DNA from: an uncultured Bacillota bacterium
GTDB taxonomy: Bacteria > Bacillota_I > Bacilli_A > RF39 > UBA660
DNA: 64,000 bases
NCBI GenBank assembly: GCA_958428295.1
Contig: CAUAFL010000007.1
Span: 1-64,000, forward strand
Direction: 5' to 3'
The notes beneath the pieces were generated by a model. That model had not been told where the DNA came from, searched no databases, and worked only from the letters and a program-made list of their open reading frames with translations. The position numbers and the translations under genes were made by a program. Within the stretch, counting starts at the first letter, position 1. Each line of letters begins with the position of its first letter. This document shows, piece after piece, positions 7,530 to 15,993 of the stretch.

Positions 7530-8432
7530 TTAGGAAAAGAAACTAAGTTGTGTTTCTTTTCCTAAAGTTTGGGGTACATATCGATGATAATCCCGTGAAA
7601 CTTGGTATTCATTCGCTAATTCCGTTAAAACCTGACTGAGCATTTTTTTATACCGGTTTTTCTGTTCTTTATCATGATAAAGCGTCCATAATTTTGTATA
7701 ATAAGCAGGATAAACATTTTTTATAAACTCAAAAAAGTGTTGACGAGTGGGACCTCTTAAATTTAACATTCCCGTAATCATATAATCTACTTGACATTCT
7801 CTAGCCGTCTTGAAAATATTTGTTAAATTACTCTTAGTAGCAGTCAGATATGGGATAATAGGCATCAAGTGCCAACCTACACTAATCCCTTCGGCTTTTA
7901 AGCGCCTGATAACATCAATTCGTTCTGAAATAGGAGAAGCATGTGGTTCCAATTGATTCGCTAATTCTTGATCGAGTGTAGTAATAGTACAAGCTACTTG
8001 CAATCCTGCAACCTCTGATAATTGTTTCAATAAAGAAATGTCCCGCAAAATTAAAGAAGATTTTGTACTAATAATAGCAGGGGTCTTATAACGAATCAAT
8101 AATTTTAAAATTTCTGGCATGATTTGATAAATCTTTTCTGCTGGTTGATAGCTATCGGTTACGCCTCCCAAATTAATAACTTCCCGTTTCCAAGTCCGAC
8201 TTTGTAATTTTTTTTCTAAAACAGCCACAATATTTTGTTTCACAAAAATATGATGAAAAAAGTCTTCATCATCTAAATAACGATGAGAATATTGAGCATA
8301 ACAATAAGCACATTGATGTTCACACCCCCGATAAATATTTAAATCCCAGTGATAGGGAAGAAAACTGTCAATATGGTTCAAAGCACTTTTACAAATAATT
8401 GGTTGATACTTAAAATTTTCTTGCACTTTCAT
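7530..8432 (-). CDS. Radical SAM protein of the SPL (spore photoproduct lyase-like) family
   Basis: A 300-residue radical S-adenosylmethionine enzyme. The 4Fe-4S binding motif CxxxCxxC is at Cys37, Cys41 and Cys44 (GCEHQCAYCYA), as in the SPL-like group often annotated as DNA repair photolyase (COG1533). I place the start at 8432 rather than 8471, because GAGG lies 6 bases before the internal ATG and the promoter -35 overlaps the longer start. Substrate is unknown; true spore photoproduct lyase is possible in a Spo0A-containing genome but the sequence is shorter and only family-level similarity is claimed. The minus-strand promoter contains a possible LexA site and the neighbour is uvrB. Confidence 0.85.
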   Translation of the reverse strand: MKVQENFKYQPIICKSALNHIDSFLPYHWDLNIYRGCEHQCAYCYAQYSHRYLDDEDFFHHIFVKQNIVAVLEKKLQSRTWKREVINLGGVTDSYQPAEKIYQIMPEILKLLIRYKTPAIISTKSSLILRDISLLKQLSEVAGLQVACTITTLDQELANQLEPHASPISERIDVIRRLKAEGISVGWHLMPIIPYLTATKSNLTNIFKTARECQVDYMITGMLNLRGPTRQHFFEFIKNVYPAYYTKLWTLYHDKEQKNRYKKMLSQVLTELANEYQVSRDYHRYVPQTLGKETQLSFFS

Positions 8433-8442
8433 CACCAACCTC

Positions 8443-8471
8443 ACTATATAACGAATTTTTGTTCGTGTCAA
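8443..8471 (-). promoter_or_regulatory. Sigma-A promoter of the SPL-like gene
   Basis: On the minus strand TTGACA (8466-8471) and TATAGT (8443-8448) are separated by exactly 17 bases. The transcript start falls just upstream of the chosen start codon. Confidence 0.85.
8452..8465 (-). promoter_or_regulatory. Possible LexA (SOS) operator
   Basis: Between the -35 and -10 of the SPL-like promoter lies CGAAC-AAAA-ATTCG, one mismatch from the Gram-positive LexA consensus CGAACnnnnGTTCG. Location in the spacer is right for repression. The dinB promoter region carries the related half site ACGAACAAA. No lexA gene is in this window. Confidence 0.5.
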
Positions 8472-8748
8472 TAAAAATAATTATCATAATATAATAAAAT
8501 TTTGACTTTTTGTATGTAATTTCATATGATTAATACTATCCCGTTAAATGGCACTAACAATCTCGCTAATAGATAGTTCATCTTTACTAAGAGCAGTAGT
8601 AAATTATTCCACCGTAAATATTTTACCTTGGTACTATTTAAACACATCATATTTTTAAAATCTTATCCAAAAAGTGTGACCCTTGCTATGATCTGTCTCA
8701 ACTGAAACCAATTTTTCTATCCTAAACCAGTCATATTTCTTTCACCGG
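8472..8748. other. Intergenic region with no recognised feature
   Basis: About 277 bases between the divergent SPL-like and uvrB promoters. I see no ORF of convincing composition, no RNA gene and no terminator. Together with the uvrB leader the gene-free stretch is about 500 bases, unusually long for this genome. Confidence 0.6.
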
Positions 8749-8777
8749 TTCACATCTTAAAGTATACATGCTATAAT
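8749..8777 (+). promoter_or_regulatory. Promoter of uvrB with extended -10
   Basis: TTCACA (8749-8754), a 17-base spacer and TATAAT (8772-8777) preceded by TGC. It implies a leader of about 150 bases before uvrB. Confidence 0.75.
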
Positions 8778-8783
8778 AATGAA

Positions 8784-8935
8784 TACCAAGAACCCCAGTA
8801 GTAGATAGCACTGTTTAGATAAAAAATATGAAGGCAAGCAAAATTGATGGAAAACTAAAATTCATTTTTTCCTTCTAAAATAAAGTAGCTTGTCAAGGCA
8901 AATTGGAATTATCTAAAAAATGGAGATGAGATAAA
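8784..8935 (+). promoter_or_regulatory. Long uvrB 5' leader of unknown function
   Basis: The leader contains complementary segments (GAAGG at 8830-8834 with CCTTC at 8871-8875, GGAAAA with TTTTCC inside it) that could form a hairpin, and a repeated AAGGCAA element. No U-tract terminator is complete. I do not recognise a riboswitch class. Confidence 0.35.
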
Positions 8936-10882
8936 ATGTTTGAATTAGTATCAAAATATAAACCAAGTGGTGACCAGCCCAAAGCGATTGAGGAACTAGT
9001 AAAGGGAATCAAAGATGGTAAAAAACATCAGGTTTTACTAGGTGCAACAGGAACAGGGAAGACTTTTACGATTGCTAATGTTATAAAAGAAATCAATAAG
9101 CCAACTTTAATTTTGGCGCATAATAAGACATTAGCAGGTCAATTGTATTCAGAGTTCAAAGAGTTGTTTCCCAATGCGCACGTATGTTATTTTGTGTCGT
9201 ATTATGATTATTATCAACCAGAAGCATATGTTCCTAGTACTGATACGTATATTGAAAAGGATTCTTCTATTAATGATGAGATCGATGAACTGCGTCATGC
9301 GGCAACGTCGGCTTTACTTTCCTTTAGAGATACAATTGTTGTTGCCAGTGTATCCTGTATTTATGGTATTGGAGAAGTAGAAGAATATAAAAATAAAATG
9401 ATAACATTATCTGTTGGTCAAGGAGTAGAAAGAAATCAAATTTTAGCAAAATTAGTAGACATGCAATATCAAAGAAATGACTTCGATTTTCATCGTGGTA
9501 CTTTTCGCGTTCGTGGTGACGTTTTAGAAGTTATTCCTGTCAATCAAAATACTACGGGTTATCGTATTGAATTTTTTGGAAGTGAAATAGACCGAATTAG
9601 TGAAATAGATACTTTAACGGGAGCCATTTTAAATAATAAAAAGAATATTAGTATTTATCCAGCTAGTCACTTTGTGATCGGGGATAAAAAATTACAACGA
9701 GCTATTTCTACAATTAAGCAAGAATTAAAAGAGCGTCTTCAATATTTGCGAGATAATAATAAACTATTAGCGGCCGAGCGACTAGAACAGCGTACTAACT
9801 ATGATTTAGAAATGTTACAAGAGACGGGCTTTTGTCATGGTATTGAGAATTATTCTCGTCATATGGCTGGCCGTTTTGAAGGAGAAACACCAACTACTTT
9901 AATGGATTTCTTTGGGGATGATTATTTATTAGTCGTTGATGAATCTCATGTCACCTTACCTCAAGTGCGTGGGATGTATAATGGCGATCGTGCGCGGAAA
10001 CAAAATCTAGTTGACTATGGTTTTCGTCTTCCGAGTGCTCTTGATAACCGACCTTTAAAGTTTGAAGAATTTGAACAAAAAATTCATCAGGCAATCTATG
10101 TATCTGCTACCCCGGGAGATTATGAATTAACGAAAACAAATCAGCACTTTATTGAACAAATTATCCGCCCTACGGGTTTATTAGACCCAACCATTGAAAT
10201 TCGAAAAACAGAAAATCAAATAGATGACTTATTAGAAGAAATTAGAAAGCGAATTGAAAAAGGAGAGCGTACTTTAATTACGACACTAACCATTCGTATG
10301 GCTGAAGAATTAACCAATTATTTAAAAGAAGTAGAAATAAAAGTCACTTATCTTCATACTGAAGTAAAAACTTTAGAACGACTACAAATTATTCATGATT
10401 TACGTGCTGGGATTTATGATGTAGTCGTAGGAATTAACTTATTACGCGAAGGTATTGATATCCCAGAAGTTTCTTTAATAGCTATATTAGATGCCGATAA
10501 AGAAGGATTTCTAAGAAGTGAACGCAGTTTAATTCAAACAATTGGCCGTTGTGCTAGGAATGCTCAAGGACACGTTATTATGTATGGTGATAAAATTACG
10601 GATAGTATGCAGAAAGCGATCGATGAAACTCTTCGTCGACGACATATTCAAGAAGAATATAATAGAATACATGGCATTACACCACAAACAATTCAAAAGG
10701 AAATTCATGATGTGATTAGTAACATTGATACTGAAAAAACAAAAAAGAAAAAGCAAACAAAACAAGAAAGAATGAATGAAATAGAAAGAATTGAAACTGA
10801 AATGAAAGAAGCTGCAAAAAATCTTGATTTTGAACGAGCTATGGAATTAAGGGATATACTCTTTGAAATGAAGAGCGCTTAG
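8936..10882 (+). CDS. uvrB: UvrABC excision nuclease subunit B
   Basis: The damage-verification helicase of nucleotide excision repair; it is loaded by UvrA and recruits UvrC. Walker A GATGTGKT lies at residues 36-43, the damage-probing beta-hairpin [10 protein letters not shown] near residue 90, DEAD-type box as DESH near residue 340, and helicase motif VI in [11 protein letters not shown]-terminal UVR domain (about residues 610-645) binds UvrC. Length 648 is typical. No uvrA or uvrC is adjacent. The start ATG has GGAGATGAG upstream. Confidence 0.97.
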   Translation: MFELVSKYKPSGDQPKAIEELVKGIKDGKKHQVLLGATGTGKTFTIANVIKEINKPTLILAHNKTLAGQLYSEFKELFPNAHVCYFVSYYDYYQPEAYVPSTDTYIEKDSSINDEIDELRHAATSALLSFRDTIVVASVSCIYGIGEVEEYKNKMITLSVGQGVERNQILAKLVDMQYQRNDFDFHRGTFRVRGDVLEVIPVNQNTTGYRIEFFGSEIDRISEIDTLTGAILNNKKNISIYPASHFVIGDKKLQRAISTIKQELKERLQYLRDNNKLLAAERLEQRTNYDLEMLQETGFCHGIENYSRHMAGRFEGETPTTLMDFFGDDYLLVVDESHVTLPQVRGMYNGDRARKQNLVDYGFRLPSALDNRPLKFEEFEQKIHQAIYVSATPGDYELTKTNQHFIEQIIRPTGLLDPTIEIRKTENQIDDLLEEIRKRIEKGERTLITTLTIRMAEELTNYLKEVEIKVTYLHTEVKTLERLQIIHDLRAGIYDVVVGINLLREGIDIPEVSLIAILDADKEGFLRSERSLIQTIGRCARNAQGHVIMYGDKITDSMQKAIDETLRRRHIQEEYNRIHGITPQTIQKEIHDVISNIDTEKTKKKKQTKQERMNEIERIETEMKEAAKNLDFERAMELRDILFEMKSA

Positions 10883-10894
10883 AGGTGATATACA

Positions 10895-11404
10895 ATGGCC
10901 AAAGAACTCAATATAAATCATTTGCGACAAAAAGCAATAGAAAGTAGTGAAACAGGTTTTATGGTTGCTGCTTCTTTAATTAATGATTGCTATCATTGTA
11001 GTGACCAGGAAGTTAGGGCTGTTGATACTTTTTTTCAAGCAACGCATGAAAATACTATGGCTAGTATCTATCAATCCTATATCGAGAGAATGAATAGGGA
11101 ACGAAAAAATTCCAGTAAATCCAAATTCTGTATTATTACGCCGGTTTATGCCAGCAAAAATGACAATGTTAATATTAGAAATTATTTAAGTTATTTGTAT
11201 TTACAAAAATTTGTGGCTTTGTCTATGGAAGAGATAGGATTTTGTTGTCTTGAACTTGCAAAATTATGGTTTTCTTCTATTCCTGATGATATTATTTTTG
11301 AGAAAGTAGAACATGATTTTTATAATAATGATTGTTATGCCTTAAAAAGTTACTTTGATTTAGAACACAAGCAGGCGAACAAGCAAAAAATAAAAATACG
11401 CTAA
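10895..11404 (+). CDS. Hypothetical protein downstream of uvrB
   Basis: A 169-residue soluble protein, start supported by AGAGGTGA 12 bases upstream, 12 bases after the uvrB stop and so probably cotranscribed. It is predicted mostly helical with several cysteines but no CxxC pair, signal peptide or membrane segment. I do not recognise the family, and proximity to uvrB is the only hint of context. Confidence 0.6.
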   Translation: MAKELNINHLRQKAIESSETGFMVAASLINDCYHCSDQEVRAVDTFFQATHENTMASIYQSYIERMNRERKNSSKSKFCIITPVYASKNDNVNIRNYLSYLYLQKFVALSMEEIGFCCLELAKLWFSSIPDDIIFEKVEHDFYNNDCYALKSYFDLEHKQANKQKIKIR

Positions 11405-11472
11405 TCAGGGTACCTAGAAGTATTTTCTACAAATTAAAAAATCACTCTATATACAAAAATTAGCCAAAAGAA

Positions 11473-11501
11473 TTGACATGCAAATAATAATGTGCTATTG
11501 T
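11473..11501 (+). promoter_or_regulatory. Promoter of secE-nusG
   Basis: TTGACA (11473-11478), 17-base spacer, TATTGT (11496-11501). A small hairpin AAGCAC with GTGTTT follows before a T-rich run at 11521-11530, which could act as a weak leader pause. Confidence 0.8.
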
Positions 11502-11555
11502 ACAAATAAGCACTGATAGGTGTTTTTCTTTTGAAAAGTAAAAGGAAGCGAGAAA

Positions 11556-11843
11556 ATGGCAAAGAAACAAGAGAAGTTAGAAGAAACAAAAACGATGAAA
11601 AACAAACCAAAATCCACTGCAAGTAAAACAAAAAAAGCAGTGGCAAATAATCAGGAAAGTATAGTAAAAAGAATAAAAAATTTCTTTGGTGGTGTCAAAA
11701 CAGAAGCTAAACGAGTAAAATGGCCTAGTAAAAAAGAAATGATGAAATATTCTATTGCTACCATAGTCTTTATTATTGGCTGTTCATTATTCTTTTATGC
11801 AATCGACATTATCATGGCATTTTTGCATACATTAGGAAAGTAG
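11556..11843 (+). CDS. secE: Preprotein translocase subunit SecE
   Basis: A 95-residue SecE: a Lys-rich N-terminal extension of about 35 residues, the amphipathic cytoplasmic helix with the conserved EAKRVKWPSKKE stretch (about residues 50-61), and one membrane segment (about residues 66-90). It clamps SecY in the translocon. It is followed by nusG at a 12-base spacing, the standard bacterial order. The rpmG gene often found just upstream is not present here. Confidence 0.94.
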   Translation: MAKKQEKLEETKTMKNKPKSTASKTKKAVANNQESIVKRIKNFFGGVKTEAKRVKWPSKKEMMKYSIATIVFIIGCSLFFYAIDIIMAFLHTLGK

Positions 11844-11855
11844 GGGAAACGATAC

Positions 11856-12389
11856 ATGGAAAAACAGTGGTATGTAGTAAATACATATTCAGGACATGAA
11901 AATAAAGTAAAAGAAAAATTATTAATGCGTGCTGAGTCAATGGATATGCAAGAATATATTTATCGTGTCATTGTCCCTGAGCAAGAGGAGACAGAAATCA
12001 AAGACGGTGTTACGAAGAAAAAAGTCAAAAAAATGTTTCCAGGTTACATTTTAGTGGAGATGATTATGACAGATGAAGCTTGGTACATTGTTCGTAATAC
12101 CCCGGGTGTTACCGGCTTTATCGGCTCTAGTGGAAAGGGAGCTAAACCAACCCCTTTACAACCTTATGAAGTGGATAATATCCTAAAAAATATGGGAATT
12201 AGTCGTATTGATATAGATAAAGAATTAGAAGTAGGGACTAAAACTAAAATTGTAGGGGGACCTTTTACAGGAATGTATGGTACGGTTGAAGAAATTGATA
12301 CTGATCATCAGAAAATTGTTCTAAATGTTGATTTATTTGGACAAGAAACACAAGTAGAAGTCGAATTAGGACAAATTGAAAAAGTATAA
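11856..12389 (+). CDS. nusG: Transcription termination/antitermination factor NusG
   Basis: A 177-residue protein with the NGN domain (starting WYVVNTYSGHENKVKE) that binds RNA polymerase, including FPGYILVEM, and a C-terminal KOW domain (about residues 125-175, VGGPFTGMYGTVEEI) that contacts S10 or Rho. It couples transcription to translation or termination. It lies between secE and rplK as usual. Confidence 0.96.
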   Translation: MEKQWYVVNTYSGHENKVKEKLLMRAESMDMQEYIYRVIVPEQEETEIKDGVTKKKVKKMFPGYILVEMIMTDEAWYIVRNTPGVTGFIGSSGKGAKPTPLQPYEVDNILKNMGISRIDIDKELEVGTKTKIVGGPFTGMYGTVEEIDTDHQKIVLNVDLFGQETQVEVELGQIEKV

Positions 12390-12392
12390 ATA

Positions 12393-12421
12393 TTGCAAAT
12401 ACAAGCATTTTATGCTATTAT
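12393..12421 (+). promoter_or_regulatory. Promoter of rplK-rplA
   Basis: TTGCAA (12393-12398), 17 bases, then TATTAT (12416-12421) preceded by TGC (extended -10). The leader to rplK is about 100 bases and holds a small hairpin CTCG-CGAAAA-CGAG at 12496-12509. Confidence 0.7.
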
Positions 12422-12529
12422 TTAAGGGCTATATTAATTAAAATATAGATAAGTGGGAAGCAAAAGTGAAAAAACAAAAAAAGCTATTAGAACCACTCGC
12501 GAAAACGAGAAAGAAAGGATGTGTTTTTC

Positions 12530-12964
12530 GTGGCAAAAGCAGTTGTAAAAAAAATTAAGTTACAAATTCCTGCTGGCAAAGCAACACCTGCTCCACCCGT
12601 TGGTACAGTGTTAGGACCTGCTGGGATTAATCTACAAGAATTTTGTACAAAATATAATGATGCAACTAGAGAAAAAATGGGAGATATATTACCAGTAGAA
12701 ATTTCTATTTATGATGATAGAAGTTTCGACTTTGTAATTAAAACTCCACCAACCAGTTTCTTAATTAAAAAGTATGCCAAAATCAATAAGGGTTCAGTGA
12801 AAGGTGCTAATGAAACCATCGCAACCCTCACAGCTCAACAACTTAGCGAAATTGCTGAAACTAAGTTACCAGATTTAAATTGCTATACAGTAGAAGAAGC
12901 GAAAAAAATCGTTGCTGGTACAGCTAAAAATATGGGCGTTGATATAAAAGATACACAAGATTAA
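12530..12964 (+). CDS. rplK: 50S ribosomal protein L11 (uL11)
   Basis: L11 forms the GTPase-associated centre of the 50S subunit with L10 and L7/L12 and binds 23S rRNA helices 43-44. The N-terminal domain shows KLQIPAGKATPAPPVGTVLGPAGIN; the C-terminal domain binds rRNA. I choose the GTG at 12530 (giving MAKAVVKK, 144 residues) rather than the GTG at 12521, as it matches the family N-terminus and has AAAGGA at the right distance. Confidence 0.95.
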   Translation: MAKAVVKKIKLQIPAGKATPAPPVGTVLGPAGINLQEFCTKYNDATREKMGDILPVEISIYDDRSFDFVIKTPPTSFLIKKYAKINKGSVKGANETIATLTAQQLSEIAETKLPDLNCYTVEEAKKIVAGTAKNMGVDIKDTQD

Positions 12965-12995
12965 GAACATTGAAACACATATAGGTAATTTACCT

Positions 12996-13039
12996 ATGTG
13001 GGAGGATAAAGCCACTTATTGCTTACCGATATACCACAT
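12996..13039 (+). promoter_or_regulatory. L1-binding autoregulatory leader between rplK and rplA
   Basis: ATGTGG (12996-13001) pairs with CCACAT (13034-13039) around an internal GAGG-A-rich asymmetric loop, resembling the L1 site on 23S rRNA and the L1 leader known in other Firmicutes just before rplA. A separate hairpin, ATAGGTAA with TTACCTAT, lies directly upstream (12981-12997). Excess L1 would bind here and repress translation. Confidence 0.65.
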
Positions 13040-13053
13040 AAGGAGGAAAGAAA

Positions 13054-13752
13054 ATGAAGAAGAGAAGTAAAAAGTACCAAGAAGCCTCTTCTAAGATAGA
13101 AAAGAATACCTTGTATTCTAAAGAAGAAGCCTTAAAATTAGTAAAACAGACAAGTGTTACTAAGTTTGATGCTTCTGTGGAAGTTGCTTTAAGATTAAAT
13201 CTTGATACAAAAAAAGCTGATCAACAATTAAGAGGAGCGATAGTATTACCAAAAGGAACGGGTAAAACAAATCGTGTCTTAGTCATTGCCAAAGGAGACC
13301 AAGCTAAAGCCGCTACTGAAGCAGGGGCTGATTATGTTGGGGATACGGATTTATTAGAAAAAATCGAAAAGGAAAATTGGTTTGAATTCGATACAATGAT
13401 TGCTACTCCTGATATGATGCCTTTACTAGGACGTCTTGGTCGGGTATTAGGACCAAAAGGATTAATGCCAAACCCTAAAACAGGAACGGTAACTACGGAT
13501 GTTGCTAAAGCAGTGACAGATGCCAAAGCAGGACGCGTTGAATATAGAACTGATAGTTTTGGGAATATTCATGCAATGATTGGGAAAGCATCATTTAGCG
13601 AAGAAGATTTGTTAGCAAATTTGAACGCTTTTGTAGCGCAAATTTTAAAAATCAAACCAGCTACCGTTAAAGGAGAATATGTAAAAAATATCTCAATTGC
13701 AACGACTATGGGTCCTGGCATTAAAATTATGCCAAATTCCTTTGACAAATAG
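13054..13752 (+). CDS. rplA: 50S ribosomal protein L1 (uL1)
   Basis: A 232-residue L1, the mobile L1-stalk protein guiding deacylated tRNA exit, and a translational repressor of its own operon. Conserved [22 protein letters not shown] is visible in the middle (about residues 127-148). Start has AAGGAGG 6 bases upstream. The gene end overlaps the -35 of the rplJ promoter. Confidence 0.96.
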   Translation: MKKRSKKYQEASSKIEKNTLYSKEEALKLVKQTSVTKFDASVEVALRLNLDTKKADQQLRGAIVLPKGTGKTNRVLVIAKGDQAKAATEAGADYVGDTDLLEKIEKENWFEFDTMIATPDMMPLLGRLGRVLGPKGLMPNPKTGTVTTDVAKAVTDAKAGRVEYRTDSFGNIHAMIGKASFSEEDLLANLNAFVAQILKIKPATVKGEYVKNISIATTMGPGIKIMPNSFDK

Positions 13753-13770
13753 ACTCAAGTAGCATATAAT
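13742..13770 (+). promoter_or_regulatory. Promoter of rplJ-rplL
   Basis: Perfect consensus TTGACA (13742-13747), 17-base spacer, TATAAT (13765-13770). The -35 lies inside the end of rplA. Confidence 0.9.
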
Positions 13771-13776
13771 AAACTT

Positions 13777-13890
13777 GTTTGTTGGTGCCAAAGACAGTAG
13801 GTATAAACTTAAATCCTACCGAGGACGACTTTAAAATAAAAGTTCTCGCAAGGATTAGCGCGAGAATTTTTTGCACCCACAAAATATTTT
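13777..13890 (+). promoter_or_regulatory. Ribosomal protein L10 leader
   Basis: The segment with GTTGGTGCCAAAGACAGTAGG, the pairing AATCCTACCGAGG, and the following hairpin TTCTCGC/GCGAGAA with a T run (13851-13871) has the layout of the L10 leader, which binds the L10-(L12)4 complex. The terminal hairpin with TTTTTT looks like an attenuation terminator before rplJ. Confidence 0.85.
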
Positions 13891-13904
13891 ATAGGAGGTG
13901 TAAC

Positions 13905-14399
13905 ATGGCGAATCAAAAAATCTTAGTTCAGAAACAACAAGTAATTGAAGAAATCAAAGATAAAGTAAATCAAAGTTCTTCGATTGTTTTATTTGATTAT
14001 CGTGGTATGACTGACGAAGAAATCAAAGAGCTAAGAAATGCTTTAAGAAAAGCAGAAGCAGATTACAAAGTTTACAAGAATACCCTTATGGCTAGAGCTT
14101 TCAATGATCTACAAATAGATTTAAATAGTGCTTTAAAAGGCCCTAGTGCTCTTGCATACAGTACAGATCAAATCGCTCCCATTAAGGTATTAACAGATTT
14201 TGCAAAAGAACATCCTACGCTAAGTTTAAAAATTGGGGTAGTTGATGGTGAAATTGCCGATCAGACTAAATTGGCTGAATATGCAACCATTCCATCAAGA
14301 GATGGCTTACTAACGATGCTTGCTGGTGGAATGATTGGACTTGTAAGAGACCTATCTATCTGCTTAGACTTATATGGTCAACAAAAAGAAGAAAATTAA
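13905..14399 (+). CDS. rplJ: 50S ribosomal protein L10 (uL10)
   Basis: A 164-residue L10, base of the L7/L12 stalk. The real start is ATG 13905 with AGGAGGTG upstream; an in-frame upstream TTG at 13779 lies within the L10 leader RNA and is not a start. The sequence begins MANQKILVQKQQVIEEIKDK, and contains SSIVLFDYRGMT and GPSALAY typical of the family. It is followed by rplL after 19 bases. Confidence 0.95.
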   Translation: MANQKILVQKQQVIEEIKDKVNQSSSIVLFDYRGMTDEEIKELRNALRKAEADYKVYKNTLMARAFNDLQIDLNSALKGPSALAYSTDQIAPIKVLTDFAKEHPTLSLKIGVVDGEIADQTKLAEYATIPSRDGLLTMLAGGMIGLVRDLSICLDLYGQQKEEN

Positions 14400-14418
14400 A
14401 ATAAGGAGGAAATGAATA

Positions 14419-14790
14419 ATGGCAAAAATTACAAAAGATGAATTTATCAGTTCTTTAAAAGAAATGACACTTTTAGAAATCAAAGAATTAGTAGATGCAA
14501 TGAAGGAGGAATTTGGTGTTGATCCATCAGCCGTAGCTGTTGCTGCTCCTGCTGCTGGTGCTAGTGAAGATGCTGAACCATCAACAGTTACTATTTCCAT
14601 TGCTGAAGCTGGTGCTGCAAAAGTAGCTGTAATTAAAGTAGTACGTGAAATTACAGGTTTAGGATTAAAGGAATCTAAAGATCTAGTAGATAATCCTGGA
14701 ACTGCTATTAAAGAAAATATTAGTGTAGAAGAAGCAAATGAAATCAAGGCTAAACTTGAAGAAGCTGGCGCTACTGTGGAAGTAAAATAA
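14419..14790 (+). CDS. rplL: 50S ribosomal protein L7/L12 (bL12)
   Basis: A 123-residue acidic stalk protein: N-terminal dimerisation helices, an Ala-rich hinge (about residues 35-50), and the C-terminal factor-binding domain with [20 protein letters not shown]. It recruits translational GTPases. AAGGAGG precedes the start. Confidence 0.96.
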   Translation: MAKITKDEFISSLKEMTLLEIKELVDAMKEEFGVDPSAVAVAAPAAGASEDAEPSTVTISIAEAGAAKVAVIKVVREITGLGLKESKDLVDNPGTAIKENISVEEANEIKAKLEEAGATVEVK

Positions 14791-14795
14791 GGTTA

Positions 14796-14822
14796 AAAAG
14801 GAAACTGCGGTTTCTTTTTTTA
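14796..14822 (+). terminator. Intrinsic terminator after rplL
   Basis: AAAGGAAAC, a short TGCG loop and GTTTCTTTTTTT form a stem with a long T tract. Confidence 0.85.
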
Positions 14823-14846
14823 TGTTATAAATGATACCTAAGTAAG

Positions 14847-14875
14847 TTACATTCCAAACCAACTAATGGTATAAT
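14847..14875 (+). promoter_or_regulatory. Promoter of the SDR gene
   Basis: TTACAT (14847-14852), 17 bases, TATAAT (14870-14875). The leader is only about 10 bases. Confidence 0.65.
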
Positions 14876-14893
14876 AATGGTAAGGAGGATAAA

Positions 14894-15631
14894 ATGTTAG
14901 AAAATAAAGTTGCTATTATTACTGGGGGAACACGTGGAATCGGTTTCGCTAGTGCAAAACTATTTTTAGAAAATAAAGCAAAAGTAGTTATATTAGGTTC
15001 TAGAAAAGAAACGGTAGAAAAGGCCATTAATCAATTAGCAAACTATCATGGAAATGTCATTGGGTTTTATCCCAACTTGGTAAACGAACAGGAAATAAAA
15101 CAAATGCTAGCCAAAGTCAAAGAAACATTTGGGCATATTGATATTTTAGTTAATAATGCTGGTATTTCTTCTAGTACCCCTATAAGTAATTATACAAATA
15201 AGGAATACGACAACATTATGGACTTAAATTTAAAAGCGGTCTTTTTATGTAGTCAACTAGTGATTCCTTACATGAAGGAGGAAAAAGGTGGTGTTATCAT
15301 CAATACTTCTTCTGTGGTTAGCCATTATGGCCAAGCATCAGGGTGTTTATATCCTAGCTCTAAATTTGCGGTCAATGGATTAACAAAGTCCTTAGCACGT
15401 GAACTTGGAAAAGATAATATTCGCGTTAATGCAGTGGCACCAGGGATTGTCAATACTGATATGGTTTCTAGTCTACCAAAAGAAATGATTGAACCATTAG
15501 TAAATACCATTCCGTTGCATCGAATGGCAGAACCTGTGGATATTGCGAATGCTATTTTATACTTAGCAAGCCCGATGGCTAATTATGTTACAGGAGCTAT
15601 TTTATCAGTAGACGGAGGAGCTGTCATTTAA
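14894..15631 (+). CDS. Short-chain dehydrogenase/reductase, FabG-like
   Basis: A 245-residue Rossmann-fold oxidoreductase. The nucleotide-binding GGTRGIG is at residues 11-17, NNAG at 87-90, and the catalytic YxxxK at Tyr153 and Lys157 with the preceding catalytic Ser in NTSSVVS. The C-terminus GAILSVDGGAVI is typical of classical SDRs. FabG (3-oxoacyl-ACP reductase) is the nearest common annotation, but no fatty-acid synthesis genes are adjacent and it is monocistronic, so the substrate is not assigned. Confidence 0.88.
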   Translation: MLENKVAIITGGTRGIGFASAKLFLENKAKVVILGSRKETVEKAINQLANYHGNVIGFYPNLVNEQEIKQMLAKVKETFGHIDILVNNAGISSSTPISNYTNKEYDNIMDLNLKAVFLCSQLVIPYMKEEKGGVIINTSSVVSHYGQASGCLYPSSKFAVNGLTKSLARELGKDNIRVNAVAPGIVNTDMVSSLPKEMIEPLVNTIPLHRMAEPVDIANAILYLASPMANYVTGAILSVDGGAVI

Positions 15632-15670
15632 AATATTATGTCAAGTGGCAAAAAATAGTGATTAGGATCT

Positions 15671-15698
15671 TGACTTTTAAAAAAGATCATGTATACTT
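15671..15698 (+). promoter_or_regulatory. Promoter of candidate ncRNA 1
   Basis: TTGACT (15671-15676), 16-base spacer, TATACT (15693-15698). It points into a 290-base stretch without a coding frame and would start transcription near 15705. Confidence 0.8.
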
Positions 15699-15704
15699 TA
15701 AATA

Positions 15705-15954
15705 TAGTTCTTAGTAATATTGCAAGGAAATAAAAGATAATCATTCTAAATATTTCGAGAAAATTGTAATATTGAGATGAAGTTTGGGAGCGCACTTTGA
15801 GCTTTAAACGAAAGGTCTACCACAGCTAAGAACTAATAACTATTAGAATGAGAAAGACAACTCAAAATGGATAAGCAGCTATTAAATGTACTGATAATAC
15901 AATTAATAGTACCTAAACAAACTAGGATCATTTACGAAAGTAAATGATTTTTTT
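15705..15954 (+). ncRNA. Candidate structured non-coding RNA of about 250 nt (unassigned family)
   Basis: A stand-alone transcript with promoter and terminator and no ORF. Helices visible: P1 AGTTCTTAG (15707-15715) with CTAAGAACT (15826-15834); P2 AATATTGCAA (15717-15726) with TTGTAATATT (15765-15774, one G-U); a hairpin CTATTAA.TGTA (15879-15890) with TACA.TTAATAG (15898-15909). CATTCTAA (15743-15750), in the P2 loop, is the exact complement of TTAGAATG (15843-15850), just 3' of P1, which makes a pseudoknot. The core ACGAAAGGTCTACCACAGC is unusually GC-rich for this genome. It lacks the conserved motifs of tmRNA, RNase P and SRP RNA. A raiA-type or divergent 6S RNA is possible but unproven. 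Confidence 0.65.
15927..15954 (+). terminator. Intrinsic terminator of ncRNA 1
   Basis: ATCATTTAC (15927-15935), GAAA tetraloop, GTAAATGAT (15940-15948), then six T residues. Confidence 0.9.
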
Positions 15955-15961
15955 ATTTATA

Positions 15962-15989
15962 AATAAAAAAAGCCTTAGAATTAGGCTTC
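15962..15989 (-). terminator. Minus-strand terminator of the acidic small protein gene
   Basis: On the minus strand AAGCCTAA, a short loop and AAGGCTT are followed by a run of T (plus-strand A run 15963-15970). It converges with the ncRNA 1 terminator. Confidence 0.75.
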
Positions 15990-15993
15990 ACTT

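Noticed and set aside
13779..13904. N-terminal extension of rplJ from TTG 13779
   Set aside because: The extension lies in the L10 leader RNA; ATG 13905 has a strong ribosome-binding site and family-typical N-terminus.
14370..14747. Minus-strand ORF of 125 codons across rplL
   Set aside because: It is an antisense shadow of the Ala-rich L7/L12 gene.
15705..15954. tmRNA, RNase P RNA or SRP RNA
   Set aside because: None of the invariant motifs (tRNA-like ends and tag ORF, GAGGAAAGTCC, or the GGAAG-type SRP loop) is present.
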